Assembly: GCA_031323845.1 (NCBI GenBank)
Contig: JAVIYP010000005.1
Location: 13,608 to 77,607, forward strand
Direction of reading: 5' to 3'
DNA: 64,000 nt
DNA from: PUPG01 sp031323845
GTDB taxonomy: Bacteria; Bacteroidota; Bacteroidia; Bacteroidales; UBA7960
Positions 16,023 to 23,662 of the stretch are shown here, piece after piece. Below the pieces are notes generated by a model. It did no database searches, had not been told where the DNA came from, and worked only from the letters and a program-made list of their open reading frames with translations. Every line of letters starts with the position of its first letter. The first letter of the stretch is position 1. The position numbers and the translations under genes are program-made.

Positions 16023-17468
16023 ATGATGAAAAGAATCTTTTTAATACTGACGGTTTCTGTGTTATTTACCCATATGGGTGTTGCTCAAAACGAAAGCGAT
16101 GCATTACGCTATGCCCAGACATTCCCCGGCGGTACAGCGCGTTTTTCAGCAATGGCAGGATCTTTTGGCGCCCTCGGGGGCGACTTCTCTTCCCTGAGCA
16201 TCAACCCTGCAGGAATTGCAATCTACAGGAGTTCAGAGTTCAGCATCACACCCTCGGTGAACTACAGCCAGGTAACAAGCCGATATTTCAACAACAGAGA
16301 AGAGGACATGAAGTATAACTTCAACCTCAACAGCCTGGGGCTGGTTTTTGCCATACCTCTCAATAATGAAGGCACTCAGTCCGGTTGGCAATATTTCAAC
16401 ATCGGGCTTGGGTTCAACCGCCAAAACAACTTCAACAACCGATGGATTGCAGAAGGCTTCAATCCCGAAAACTCCTTCATGACAAGCATGCTTGCACAGG
16501 CCAACAGAGAAGGGCTGGGAGGCCTTGATCCTTTCTCAACCGGACTGGCCTGGGACACCTACCTGCTTGACTATCACGATGATTATGGTTTCTCTGCAGA
16601 CATGCCCAATGGCCAGGTGTTGCAACGCCGCGAAACAACCCTTTCAGGGTCACTGAACGAACTTGTTTTCTCTTTGGGAGCCAACTATGGCGACAGGCTC
16701 TACCTCGGTGCCAGCATGGGCATCCCAAACCTCAGTTATAAGGAAGAAAGCGTTTTTGGAGAAGAAGACAGGAATGACATCAACCCCGTATTCAACAGCC
16801 TGACCTATACACATAACATTAGAACCCGGGGTTCGGGCTTTAACTTAAAGCTTGGTGCAATTATCCGGGTAACAGACGTTATCAGGCTGGGAGGGGCATT
16901 TCATACGCCAACGTTTTTCGAGCTTGACGACAGGTATCATTCCAGCATGCGTGCAGACCTTAACCTGGATGTCGACACCAGATTTAAGCGCTCACCCATT
17001 GGCCGGTTCGACTATGAAATCAACACTCCCATGAAAGCTGTCGGCAGCCTGGGGCTAGTGTTTGGAGGACGCGGGCTTATCAATATCGATTATGAATATA
17101 TCGACTATACCAAAACCCGCCTGCGCCACTCCGAATATCTCTTCACCAGTGAAAACAACAGGATCAAAGAGGCATTCACCGAACAACATAACCTGAGAAT
17201 AGGAGGTGAGCTGCTGTTGAACCCGCTCATCATCCGGGCCGGATATGCCTATTATTCAAGCCCCTATAAACCGGGGGTCAACGACGGACAACGCAGCCTG
17301 ATAGCTGCCGGTATCGGCATTCGTGAAGGAAATTATTTTATTGATTTTGCCTACACCTATGCGTTTTATTCAGAGGATTTTTTCCTGTATGATCTGAATA
17401 ACCTTAAGCCTGTCAGCAGGGACTTTGCCAGCAGTGCCTTCAGGGCTACTGTAGGATGGAGGTTTTAA
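16023..17468 (+). CDS. OMPP1/FadL/TodX-family outer-membrane protein
   Basis: The 481-residue protein starts with a signal peptide (MMKRIFLILTVSVLFTHMGVAQ). The first mature segment, ESDALRYAQTFPGGTARFSAMAGSFGALGGDFSSLSINPAGIAIY, contains the N-terminal hatch-like NPAG motif of FadL-type channels. The rest alternates barrel strands and ends FRATVGWRF with a C-terminal Phe. FadL-type proteins move hydrophobic compounds across the outer membrane. In Bacteroidota such paralogs are often labelled hemin receptors without proof, so the substrate is left open. It is monocistronic between two terminators. Confidence 0.85.
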   Translation: MMKRIFLILTVSVLFTHMGVAQNESDALRYAQTFPGGTARFSAMAGSFGALGGDFSSLSINPAGIAIYRSSEFSITPSVNYSQVTSRYFNNREEDMKYNFNLNSLGLVFAIPLNNEGTQSGWQYFNIGLGFNRQNNFNNRWIAEGFNPENSFMTSMLAQANREGLGGLDPFSTGLAWDTYLLDYHDDYGFSADMPNGQVLQRRETTLSGSLNELVFSLGANYGDRLYLGASMGIPNLSYKEESVFGEEDRNDINPVFNSLTYTHNIRTRGSGFNLKLGAIIRVTDVIRLGGAFHTPTFFELDDRYHSSMRADLNLDVDTRFKRSPIGRFDYEINTPMKAVGSLGLVFGGRGLINIDYEYIDYTKTRLRHSEYLFTSENNRIKEAFTEQHNLRIGGELLLNPLIIRAGYAYYSSPYKPGVNDGQRSLIAAGIGIREGNYFIDFAYTYAFYSEDFFLYDLNNLKPVSRDFASSAFRATVGWRF

Positions 17469-17470
17469 TA

Positions 17471-17496
17471 AAAACCCGGATTACGATCCGGGTTTT
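17471..17496. terminator. Bidirectional terminator between convergent genes
   Basis: AAAACCCGGAT (17471-17481) and ATCCGGGTTTT (17486-17496) form a perfect stem with a 4 nt loop, A-rich on one side and T-rich on the other. It begins 2 bp after the porin stop codon and ends 4 bp before the 3' end of the zinc-ribbon gene. Confidence 0.9.
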
Positions 17497-17500
17497 TTGG

Positions 17501-18379
17501 TTATGGCTCAACAACCAGCTTCGTAATTTCCTCATCAACGAGGATGCGGCCGCAGTACTCACAAACAATAATTTTTTTATGCATCCTGATGTCCAGGTGC
17601 CGCTGGGGTGGAATCTTGTTAAGGCAACCACCGCAGGCATCCCTCTCAACGGGAACCACGGCAAGTCCGTTACGTGCATTGTCCCTGATGCGCTGATAAG
17701 CATTCAGCAAGCGCTCATCAATCGAATCCTGCTGCTTTTTTAATGCCTCCAGTAATACCTGTTCGTCTTTTTCGGTTTCCGCAACGATGTCATTAAGTTC
17801 GGCTTTTTTGGCCTCCAGGTCAGCTTGTCTCTCGGTAAGTTCTTCGTGAACCCGGTTTACAATCTCAGTTTTGATTTCTATTTCAGCCGCAAACTCTTTC
17901 ATCTTTTTCTCAGCCAGCTGCGCCTCCAGGGTTTGGAATTCGATCTCTTTTGAAAGCGAGTCGTATTCACGGTTATTACGCACATTCATTTGCTGGGCTT
18001 CATATTTTTTAATCAGCTCAAGACTGTCCTGTGCGGCGATTTTTTTGTTCGATATTTGGGTCTCCAGCTCTTTTATTTCATCCCGGAACTTTTTTTCCCT
18101 GGTGGTCAGGCCTTCAATTTCATCTTCAAGGTCTTGAACTTCAAGGGGCAGCTCACCTCTGACAAGCCGCAGACTGTCGATGCGCTGATCTATACGCTGC
18201 AGAGAATACAGGGAAATCAACTTATTCTTTACTGTATATTCAACATTTTCGTCGAGAGCCGATTCCGGTGTAACCACTGGCGAATCTTCGGTGCCTGTAC
18301 TCGGGTTAATTTTTTTCTGCTGTGTTTTTTCTTCGGATGCAGCGGCTTTTGCTGACTTCTTCTTTGTGCTCTTGGCCAT
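17501..18379 (-). CDS. Coiled-coil protein with C4-type zinc ribbon
   Basis: The 292-residue protein has a Lys/Ala/Ser-rich N terminus (about 1-50). A long coiled coil covers about residues 55-225 and is rich in E, K, L and Q. A C-terminal zinc ribbon has CGGC and CEYC cysteine pairs spaced about 24 residues apart. This matches the small family annotated as C4-type zinc ribbon domain proteins, often paired with a Nif3-like gene as here; its function is not established. The ATG at 18379 is chosen because the upstream in-frame codon at 18418 is only a TTG. The gap to the Nif3-like stop is about 35 bp, so they form an operon. Confidence 0.85.
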   Translation of the reverse strand: MAKSTKKKSAKAAASEEKTQQKKINPSTGTEDSPVVTPESALDENVEYTVKNKLISLYSLQRIDQRIDSLRLVRGELPLEVQDLEDEIEGLTTREKKFRDEIKELETQISNKKIAAQDSLELIKKYEAQQMNVRNNREYDSLSKEIEFQTLEAQLAEKKMKEFAAEIEIKTEIVNRVHEELTERQADLEAKKAELNDIVAETEKDEQVLLEALKKQQDSIDERLLNAYQRIRDNARNGLAVVPVERDACGGCLNKIPPQRHLDIRMHKKIIVCEYCGRILVDEEITKLVVEP

Positions 18380-18414
18380 ATGTTTTGTATATGTTTTTTG
18401 TTGGATACAATGAA

Positions 18415-19509
18415 TCAAAAATACCTGACAGGATTGGTATCTGCTTCTGAAATCAGGAGTGCAAAGTTAGTTAATTTTTTCTTAATTCCGTTGAGTAATA
18501 ATTCTTTTGCAAATTGTTCTGTTTCATAATGTCCGGCGTCAATTAACAGTATTCTTTGTTCCGCTTCATGAAACTGATGGTACTTAACGTCGGCTGTTAT
18601 AAAAGCATCGGCTCCGGCCCTGATGGCTTCCTGGATTAAAAATGAGCCTGAACCACCGCACACAGCCACTTTTTTAATCTGTTCCTTTTGCGTATGGGAA
18701 TGCCGCAACAAGGCTGCCGACAATGTTAGTTTCACATGCTGAAGAAAGTCGTCAACCGGCAGCGGGCTGTCCAGGTCGCCGATCATGCCTGCGCCGGCTT
18801 TGTCAAATGCATTATCCAGGGGGTATATGTCATAGGCCACTTCCTCATAGGGATGGTTGGCGAACATGGCTGTCAGGATGGATTTTTGCAGATAGGCGGG
18901 GAAAATAGTCTCTACACGCACTTCGGGCTCATAGTGCAGCTCGTTGAGTTTGCCGGTGAAAGGACTTGCCCCGTCACCTGCCCTGAAAGAGCCCCTGCCC
19001 TCAGTGTTGAAACTGCAGCAATCATAGTTTCCTATCTGTCCTGCTCCGGCGGCAAAGATAGCGGCCCTTAGTTTATCTGCATGCTCCAGCGGGCAAAACA
19101 CAACAAGCTTTTTTAACAGCCCTTCGGCAACTTTGAGTATTTTCACCTGTGTAAGTCCCAGCTCCGAAGCAAGGGCATGATTGACGCCCATCAAGGTGTT
19201 ATCAAGGTTTGTATGCACCGATACCACGGCAATGCCGTGCCTGATCGCCTCAATAAGCACCTTATCGGTTGCCTGTTCACCTGTGATCTTCTTTACTCCC
19301 TTGAAGATGAGCGGATGATGACACAGGACCAGATCACATTGTTTATCAATGGCTTCCTGCATAACGGCTGGTGTGGCATCCAGGCAAATCAATCCCCTGT
19401 TCACGCTCTGCCCAGGAGAGCCAATTTGCAATCCGGAATTGTCGTATGATTCCTGAAGTGAAGACGGAGCAATGTCTTCGAGTACCTGCAAAATTTTTCC
19501 AAGTTGCAT
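18415..19509 (-). CDS. Nif3-like dinuclear metal-centre protein
   Basis: The 364-residue protein belongs to the NIF3/YbgI family (also called GTP cyclohydrolase I type 2), hexameric toroids with a di-metal site. Metal-ligand motifs are visible: LVLCHHPLIFKGVK near residue 63, SVHTNLDNTLMGVN near 97, and ADVKYHQFHEA with DAGHYETE near the C terminus. The roughly 130-residue insertion in the middle (ILKVAEGLLKKLVVFCPLEHADKLR and after) is the PII-like domain typical of the longer forms. The true activity is uncertain despite the cyclohydrolase name. It leads an operon with the zinc-ribbon protein and has its own -7 element. Confidence 0.93.
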   Translation of the reverse strand: MQLGKILQVLEDIAPSSLQESYDNSGLQIGSPGQSVNRGLICLDATPAVMQEAIDKQCDLVLCHHPLIFKGVKKITGEQATDKVLIEAIRHGIAVVSVHTNLDNTLMGVNHALASELGLTQVKILKVAEGLLKKLVVFCPLEHADKLRAAIFAAGAGQIGNYDCCSFNTEGRGSFRAGDGASPFTGKLNELHYEPEVRVETIFPAYLQKSILTAMFANHPYEEVAYDIYPLDNAFDKAGAGMIGDLDSPLPVDDFLQHVKLTLSAALLRHSHTQKEQIKKVAVCGGSGSFLIQEAIRAGADAFITADVKYHQFHEAEQRILLIDAGHYETEQFAKELLLNGIKKKLTNFALLISEADTNPVRYF

Positions 19510-19540
19510 ATTTTTATTTTGAAAATGATGAATATTATGT

Positions 19541-19548
19541 CAAAAGTA
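19541..19548 (-). promoter_or_regulatory. -7 element upstream of the Nif3-like gene
   Basis: On the minus strand this reads TACTTTTG (TAnnTTTG), 32 bp before the Nif3-like start. It sits between this gene and the divergent lpxK. Confidence 0.45.
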
Positions 19549-19601
19549 ATGGATTTTTGACGAAATTTACACGGATTTGTTGTTTGCTTTTAGGTAAGGC
19601 T

Positions 19602-20663
19602 ATGGGGTTTATGCGTTTACTGTTTTTGCCTTTTGCCATGCTTTACGGCATGGTCATGTGGCTGCGCAATCTGTTGTTTGATACAGGCGTGCTGCGCTCA
19701 AGGAAATTTTCTGTTCCTGTGATCAGCGCCGGAAACCTCCGCATCGGCGGAACCGGAAAAACCCCGCATGTTGAATACCTGGTGCGCATGCTCAGGGATA
19801 AGTACCGGATAGCTGTTTTAAGCCGGGGTTATAAAAGAAAAACCAAGGGTTTTGTTATGGCCGGCGAGGGTGTTTCTACCCGGGACATAGGCGATGAGCC
19901 CATGCAAATACACACTAAATTTCCGGACATCTGTGTGGCTGTTCATGAAAAAAGAATAAAGGGGATTAAGCAAATCCTTGAACAGAATCCGGATGTAAAC
20001 CTGATCATTCTGGATGATGCCTTTCAGCATCGTTATGTTAAACCAGGTCTGAATTTGTTGCTGACAGGCTACTACAATCCTTTTTTCAGGGACTTTCTTC
20101 TGCCGGTGGGTTATTTGAGGGAGGCAAAAAAGAGTGCCCGGCGTGCAGATGCCCTGATCGTAACCAAAACACCCCTTGTTTTTTCTCCGCTCGACCGCCG
20201 TTTTTTCCTGAAAAAGCTGAAGCCATATTATGATGGTCCTGTCTTTTTCTCAACGTTTCGCTACCAGGAGTTACAGCCCTTGTACCCGGAGTATTCCATG
20301 GAGCTCCCTTCCAGGGTGAAGAGCATTTTTTTGGTTACCGGCATTGCCAATACGGTTGCCCTTGAAGAATACCTCAAGCGGATCTGCGACGACCTTCATG
20401 TATTTAGTTTTCCTGACCATCACCGATTCAGCCTGCAAGACCTGAAAAAGGTTTACGGCAAGTTTTCAAGAACCATCGGCGGCAACAAGATCATTGTAAC
20501 CACCGAAAAGGATGCGATGCGTTTGCAAAGACCGAAACTTAAACAATTTCTTGCAGAGCTTCCTGTTTTTTTTATCCCCATAGAGGTTTCATTCCATGGA
20601 GAGGACAAAAAGGCATTCGAGGATATGGTGAAGCGTTTTCTCTCCAGGGGCAGGGTAACTTAA
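19602..20663 (+). CDS. lpxK: Tetraacyldisaccharide 4'-kinase
   Basis: LpxK phosphorylates the 4' position of the lipid A disaccharide precursor at the inner membrane, a late step of lipid A synthesis. The 353-residue product has an N-terminal hydrophobic helix (MRLLFLPFAMLYGMVMWLRNLLF), then SVPVISAGNLRIGGTGKTP containing the Walker A-type P loop, DDAFQHRYV with the conserved DDGFQH-like motif, and TTEKDAMRL near the end. The open frame extends upstream to 19371, but family alignment puts the start at the ATG of MGFMRLLF (19602) or the next ATG at 19611. It is divergent from the Nif3-like gene. Confidence 0.94.
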   Translation: MGFMRLLFLPFAMLYGMVMWLRNLLFDTGVLRSRKFSVPVISAGNLRIGGTGKTPHVEYLVRMLRDKYRIAVLSRGYKRKTKGFVMAGEGVSTRDIGDEPMQIHTKFPDICVAVHEKRIKGIKQILEQNPDVNLIILDDAFQHRYVKPGLNLLLTGYYNPFFRDFLLPVGYLREAKKSARRADALIVTKTPLVFSPLDRRFFLKKLKPYYDGPVFFSTFRYQELQPLYPEYSMELPSRVKSIFLVTGIANTVALEEYLKRICDDLHVFSFPDHHRFSLQDLKKVYGKFSRTIGGNKIIVTTEKDAMRLQRPKLKQFLAELPVFFIPIEVSFHGEDKKAFEDMVKRFLSRGRVT

Positions 20664-20834
20664 GGGGTGGCGGTTTTGCCACACCCGTGACCTACTAAGG
20701 TGCCGGTTACAACATAAGCCAGTACAACCCTTCTGTTTCAACGGTACAGCCATAGAAAAAGGCCGTGTCGGGGCTTTTAGCACACATGAGAAAGATTATT
20801 AATGCCCGGAGGTGGAAGCCCGAAGGATGCAAAA

Positions 20835-21047
20835 TAGCTCGAAGCTGGAAGCTCGAAGGAAGAAAGAGAGGTCAGAGGTCAGAAGTCGGATGGCTTCAAC
20901 AAATTAACCCTTAAACAATTAAACAAATAAACGATTAAACGATTAAACGATTAAACGATTAAACGATTAAACGAATCAACAATTAAACAATTAAACAATA
21001 GCCTTACATCTGCACATTTGCACATCTGCACATCTGCACATCTGCAC
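20835..21047 (-). repeat. Composite intergenic repeat, family A copy 2 (inverted)
   Basis: Read on the minus strand, this copy has the same parts in the same order as 12436-12642: GATGTGCA units, AAGGCTATTG, the 8 bp tract, GTTAATTTGTTGAAGCC, the CTTCTGA-type tract, and TTCGAGCTTCCAGCTTCGAG. The 8 bp tract differs in unit number and sequence; on the plus strand it contains five consecutive ACGATTAA units (20931-20970) within ten units (20915-20994). The rest of the 20664-21117 gap holds only the palindrome at 21065. Confidence 0.9.
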
Positions 21048-21064
21048 AGTGTCAGCAGCAACAG

Positions 21065-21100
21065 CCGGTCACAAAAGGAAGGCCTTCCTTTTGTGACCGG
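21065..21100. repeat. 36 bp perfect palindrome downstream of ssb
   Basis: The left arm CCGGTCACAAAAGGAAGG is followed directly by its exact reverse complement, centred at 21082/21083. It starts 17 bp past the ssb stop in the direction of transcription, so it may be the 3' hairpin of the ssb mRNA. There is no U tract on either side. Confidence 0.9.
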
Positions 21101-21117
21101 TGATGTTTTCAGGATGT

Positions 21118-21543
21118 TCAGAAAGGGAGGTCATCCTCTTCGGGAAGCATGTCTGAGTCGGCAGGTGCTCCCATACTGTCGGGAGGAGACGGCGTGGTGT
21201 CGCCCGCCTCGGGCCTGCCGCCAACCAGGTTTATCACGTCAGCAATAATTTCTGTGGTATACCTTTTGTTACCCTCTTTATCTTCCCATTGCCTGGTCTG
21301 TAACCTGCCTTCCACATACAACTGACTCCCTTTTCTCAGGTATTTCTCGGCCAGCTCCGCACGCTGATGCCACAGTACTACATTGTGCCATTCCGTGCGC
21401 TCGATGGTTTCACCCGACTTGTTTTTAAAGTAATCATTCGTTGCCAGCGAAACGCGCGCCAGCTTAGTGCCACTCTCAAGCGTTCGTATATCAGGATCTT
21501 TTCCAAGATTTCCCAATAAAATAACTTTGTTTACTCCTGCCAT
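21118..21543 (-). CDS. ssb: Single-stranded DNA-binding protein
   Basis: The 141-residue protein is a bacterial SSB. The OB fold starts at VNKVILLGNLGKDPDIR and includes TNDYFKNKSGETIERTEWHNVVLW and LYVEGRLQTRQWEDKEGNKRY. A short Gly/Pro/Ser linker and the acidic tail EEDDLPF follow; this tail docks SSB partners. It coats single-stranded DNA in replication and repair. It lies downstream of mutY on the same strand with a gap of about 250 bp, so it probably has its own promoter, though no clear TAnnTTTG element was seen. Confidence 0.96.
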   Translation of the reverse strand: MAGVNKVILLGNLGKDPDIRTLESGTKLARVSLATNDYFKNKSGETIERTEWHNVVLWHQRAELAEKYLRKGSQLYVEGRLQTRQWEDKEGNKRYTTEIIADVINLVGGRPEAGDTTPSPPDSMGAPADSDMLPEEDDLPF

Positions 21544-21799
21544 AACTTAATTTTTTCTGTTAATAATATGTTTTTCGACACTAAAGTAGTGTTTTTTTAT
21601 CTTTTGTCCAAATTTTAACCTGATAAACCGGCTGCAAAAAACAGGCTGAGGTCAAAATAATGCTTTTAAAGGAAGCCGGGGTTAAAAATATGAAAAAAAA
21701 CGCAGCCGGATCTGTCCGGCATGGCTGAAGTTTCCGAAAAAAGCGTGGATTGTTCCCGTGAGAACCCCAAAATCATACTGACCAGCCACGCCCTGATGT

Positions 21800-22900
21800 T
21801 TATGGTTCAGAACTGCCCCTTGGGTACAAGGAGTTAAGCCTGTGTAAAAACCGCTCCACCAGTTTCGGCTTTGCCATCTTTTCAAAATGCTCGAGATCGG
21901 TTAAGATAAACCGGTCCTTTAAGGATGCAAGGGCACACTCCGGTGCATCCAGCACAAACAATTGAGCATGAATCCGCTGATGCGAAAGCTTGTGCGGCCG
22001 CAAGCGAATCAGGGCGCGCACAACAGGAGCCTCGTGGCAAGATAGCAGGGAGGTGAATCCTTCGTGCGCTAGCACCTCCTGTTCAGCAAGCTCTTTTTGG
22101 GATTCCAGCAGGGGAAACTCAAACAGGTGCTTCCAAATGTCGTTCGACGTTCGCTGATGTGCAAAAAACACAGGATTGGACCGGCACGAGGGAGGCTGAA
22201 TATACAAGTAGGTAAAGAACCTGTCACGGACCGGCAGTTTTTTTGTGCGTACCGGATATTGATCAACGGTATTTTTTTGAAAAGCCTGGCATGTTTCGTT
22301 AAAAAAACAATTCAGGCAGTCCGGATTGTTTGGTTTGCAAATAAGTGAGCCAAAATCCATCATTGCCTGGTTAAAGTCGCCCGGCCGGTCATGCGGGATG
22401 AGTTCACCGGCCAGCTGTGTAAAAGTTCTGGTGGCTTTTATGGTGTGCAGGGGGTGGGGTACGGTGTAAACCCTGGCCAGAACACGGCAAACATTGCCGT
22501 CGATGGCAGGCACAGCTTCGTTGAACATAATGGAGGCGATGGCCGCAGCCGTATAATCACCCACACCTTTCAGTTTTTTCAGGTCCCGGCTGTTACCGGG
22601 AAAGTTTCCGCTATGCCTGCTGACGATATCACGTGCAGCCTCATGCATATTGCGGGCTCTTGAATAATAGCCCAGACCCTGCCAGAGCCTGAGTACTTGT
22701 TCTTCAGAAGCGGCTGCCAGGGAATACACATCAGGGAAGGCGTCAAGAAAGCGGTAATAATAGGACAGGCCCTGTTCAACGCGCGTTTGCTGAAGGATTA
22801 CCTCCGAAACCCAAAGCCGGTAAATATCTCCCGTGCCACGCCAGGGAAGGCTTCTTCGATTCATATCGTACCAGGAAAGCAGTCTGCGGGTAAAGTCCAT
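21800..22900 (-). CDS. mutY: Adenine DNA glycosylase MutY
   Basis: MutY removes adenine mispaired with 8-oxoguanine. The 366-residue protein has the catalytic region LWVSEVILQQTRVEQG, the helix-hairpin-helix LKGVGDYTAAAIASI, and the catalytic aspartate in VPAIDGNVCRVL. It binds a [4Fe-4S] cluster through the cysteines of CKPNNPDCLNCFFNETC (C-x6-C-x2-C-x5-C). The C-terminal half is the NUDIX-like 8-oxoG recognition domain. MDFTRRLL at 22900 is preferred over the ATG at 22912, which overlaps a minus-strand TACTTTTG at 22910-22917. Confidence 0.95.
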   Translation of the reverse strand: MDFTRRLLSWYDMNRRSLPWRGTGDIYRLWVSEVILQQTRVEQGLSYYYRFLDAFPDVYSLAAASEEQVLRLWQGLGYYSRARNMHEAARDIVSRHSGNFPGNSRDLKKLKGVGDYTAAAIASIMFNEAVPAIDGNVCRVLARVYTVPHPLHTIKATRTFTQLAGELIPHDRPGDFNQAMMDFGSLICKPNNPDCLNCFFNETCQAFQKNTVDQYPVRTKKLPVRDRFFTYLYIQPPSCRSNPVFFAHQRTSNDIWKHLFEFPLLESQKELAEQEVLAHEGFTSLLSCHEAPVVRALIRLRPHKLSHQRIHAQLFVLDAPECALASLKDRFILTDLEHFEKMAKPKLVERFLHRLNSLYPRGSSEP

Positions 22901-22993
22901 AAGTGCATCCAAAAGTAATCACAAAAGCGTTACTCTATTCTAATTAGTTGAGCTAAAAATGATTATTTTATTTTTTTAATAAAAGAAAAGAAT

Positions 22994-23001
22994 TATCTTT
23001 G
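22994..23001 (+). promoter_or_regulatory. -7 element of the HU gene promoter
   Basis: TATCTTTG matches TAnnTTTG, about 60 bp before the HU start, within a very A/T-rich region (22960-23060). No TTTG was found at the -33 distance. Confidence 0.5.
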
Positions 23002-23061
23002 CAAGCCTAAAACATAGAAAAAACGATTCTAATTACCTTATAACCAAAAAAATAAAGAATT

Positions 23062-23349
23062 ATGACTAAAGCTGAAATCGTAAATGAAATTGCCGCAAAA
23101 ACTGGCATTGAGAAAGTAGCTGTTCAAGCCACTGTCGAATCATTCATGACTGCCGTGAAGAACTCGCTTGTTAAGGGAGAAAACGTTTACCTGAGAGGAT
23201 TTGGCAGTTTTATCATTAAAGAAAGAGCAGAAAAAACAGGAAGGAACATTTCAAAAAACACCAGCATCGTTATTCCTGCTCATTGCATTCCTGCCTTTAA
23301 ACCCGCCAAGGAGTTTGTAAACGAAGTGAAGGCTTCCGTTAAATTATAA
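23062..23349 (+). CDS. HU-family DNA-binding protein
   Basis: The 95-residue protein is a full-length HU/IHF-type histone-like protein: an N-terminal dimerisation helix pair (MTKAEIVNEIAAKTGIEKVAVQ) and a saddle region with GENVYLRGFGSFIIKERAEKTGRN. In the DNA-binding arm the usual RNPRT-type sequence is replaced by RNISKNTSIVIPAHCIPAFKP. It bends and compacts DNA. A small COX24-domain gene and a terminator follow, so the two make a short transcript upstream of the RNase E/G gene. Confidence 0.95.
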   Translation: MTKAEIVNEIAAKTGIEKVAVQATVESFMTAVKNSLVKGENVYLRGFGSFIIKERAEKTGRNISKNTSIVIPAHCIPAFKPAKEFVNEVKASVKL

Positions 23350-23411
23350 TCAGGCAATTGGTTAAACCGGGTTTCATGCCCAACAGTGCGTTATAGTAAA
23401 GGAGAAAAACC

Positions 23412-23501
23412 ATGCCAAGCGGAAAAAAGAGAAAACGACATAAAATGGCCACCCACAAGCGCAAAAAGCGCCTGCGGAAAAACAGGCACAAGAAGAAGTA
23501 A
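23412..23501 (+). CDS. AURKAIP1/COX24-domain mini-protein
   Basis: This 29-residue product is almost entirely Lys, Arg and His, with the pattern KKRKRHKMATHKRKKRLRKN that defines the AURKAIP1/COX24 (DUF1713) domain. The mitochondrial relatives (mS38 type) belong to the small ribosomal subunit, so a role as a tiny ribosomal protein is plausible. Equivalent very short genes are annotated in many Bacteroidota. The ATG at 23412 and TAA at 23499 are clear, and it lies 62 bp after the HU gene in the same transcript. Gene callers easily miss it because of its length. Confidence 0.85.
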   Translation: MPSGKKRKRHKMATHKRKKRLRKNRHKKK

Positions 23502-23545
23502 TGCCTTACGGGAAACACCTTGCCTGTATTCTTTTCCTGCAACAG

Positions 23546-23579
23546 ATTACATAGTACCCCGGGGTATTATGTAATTTTG
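23546..23579 (+). terminator. Terminator after the HU/COX24-domain unit
   Basis: ATTACATAGTACCCC (23546-23560) is followed directly by GGGGTATTATGTAAT (23561-23575), pairing fully with one G-T wobble, then TTTTGTT. It closes the HU transcript before the RNase E/G gene. Confidence 0.75.
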
Positions 23580-23662
23580 TTATGATTAGCGGGAATACCG
23601 ACTTCTACACCCTTCCTTCCTATCACTGAACTGATGGAATGTAACGTTAAAGTATCTTCATT

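Noticed and set aside
20915..20994. CRISPR-like array in the tandem 8 bp units.
   Set aside because: The units are adjacent without spacers and far too short, and no cas genes are nearby.
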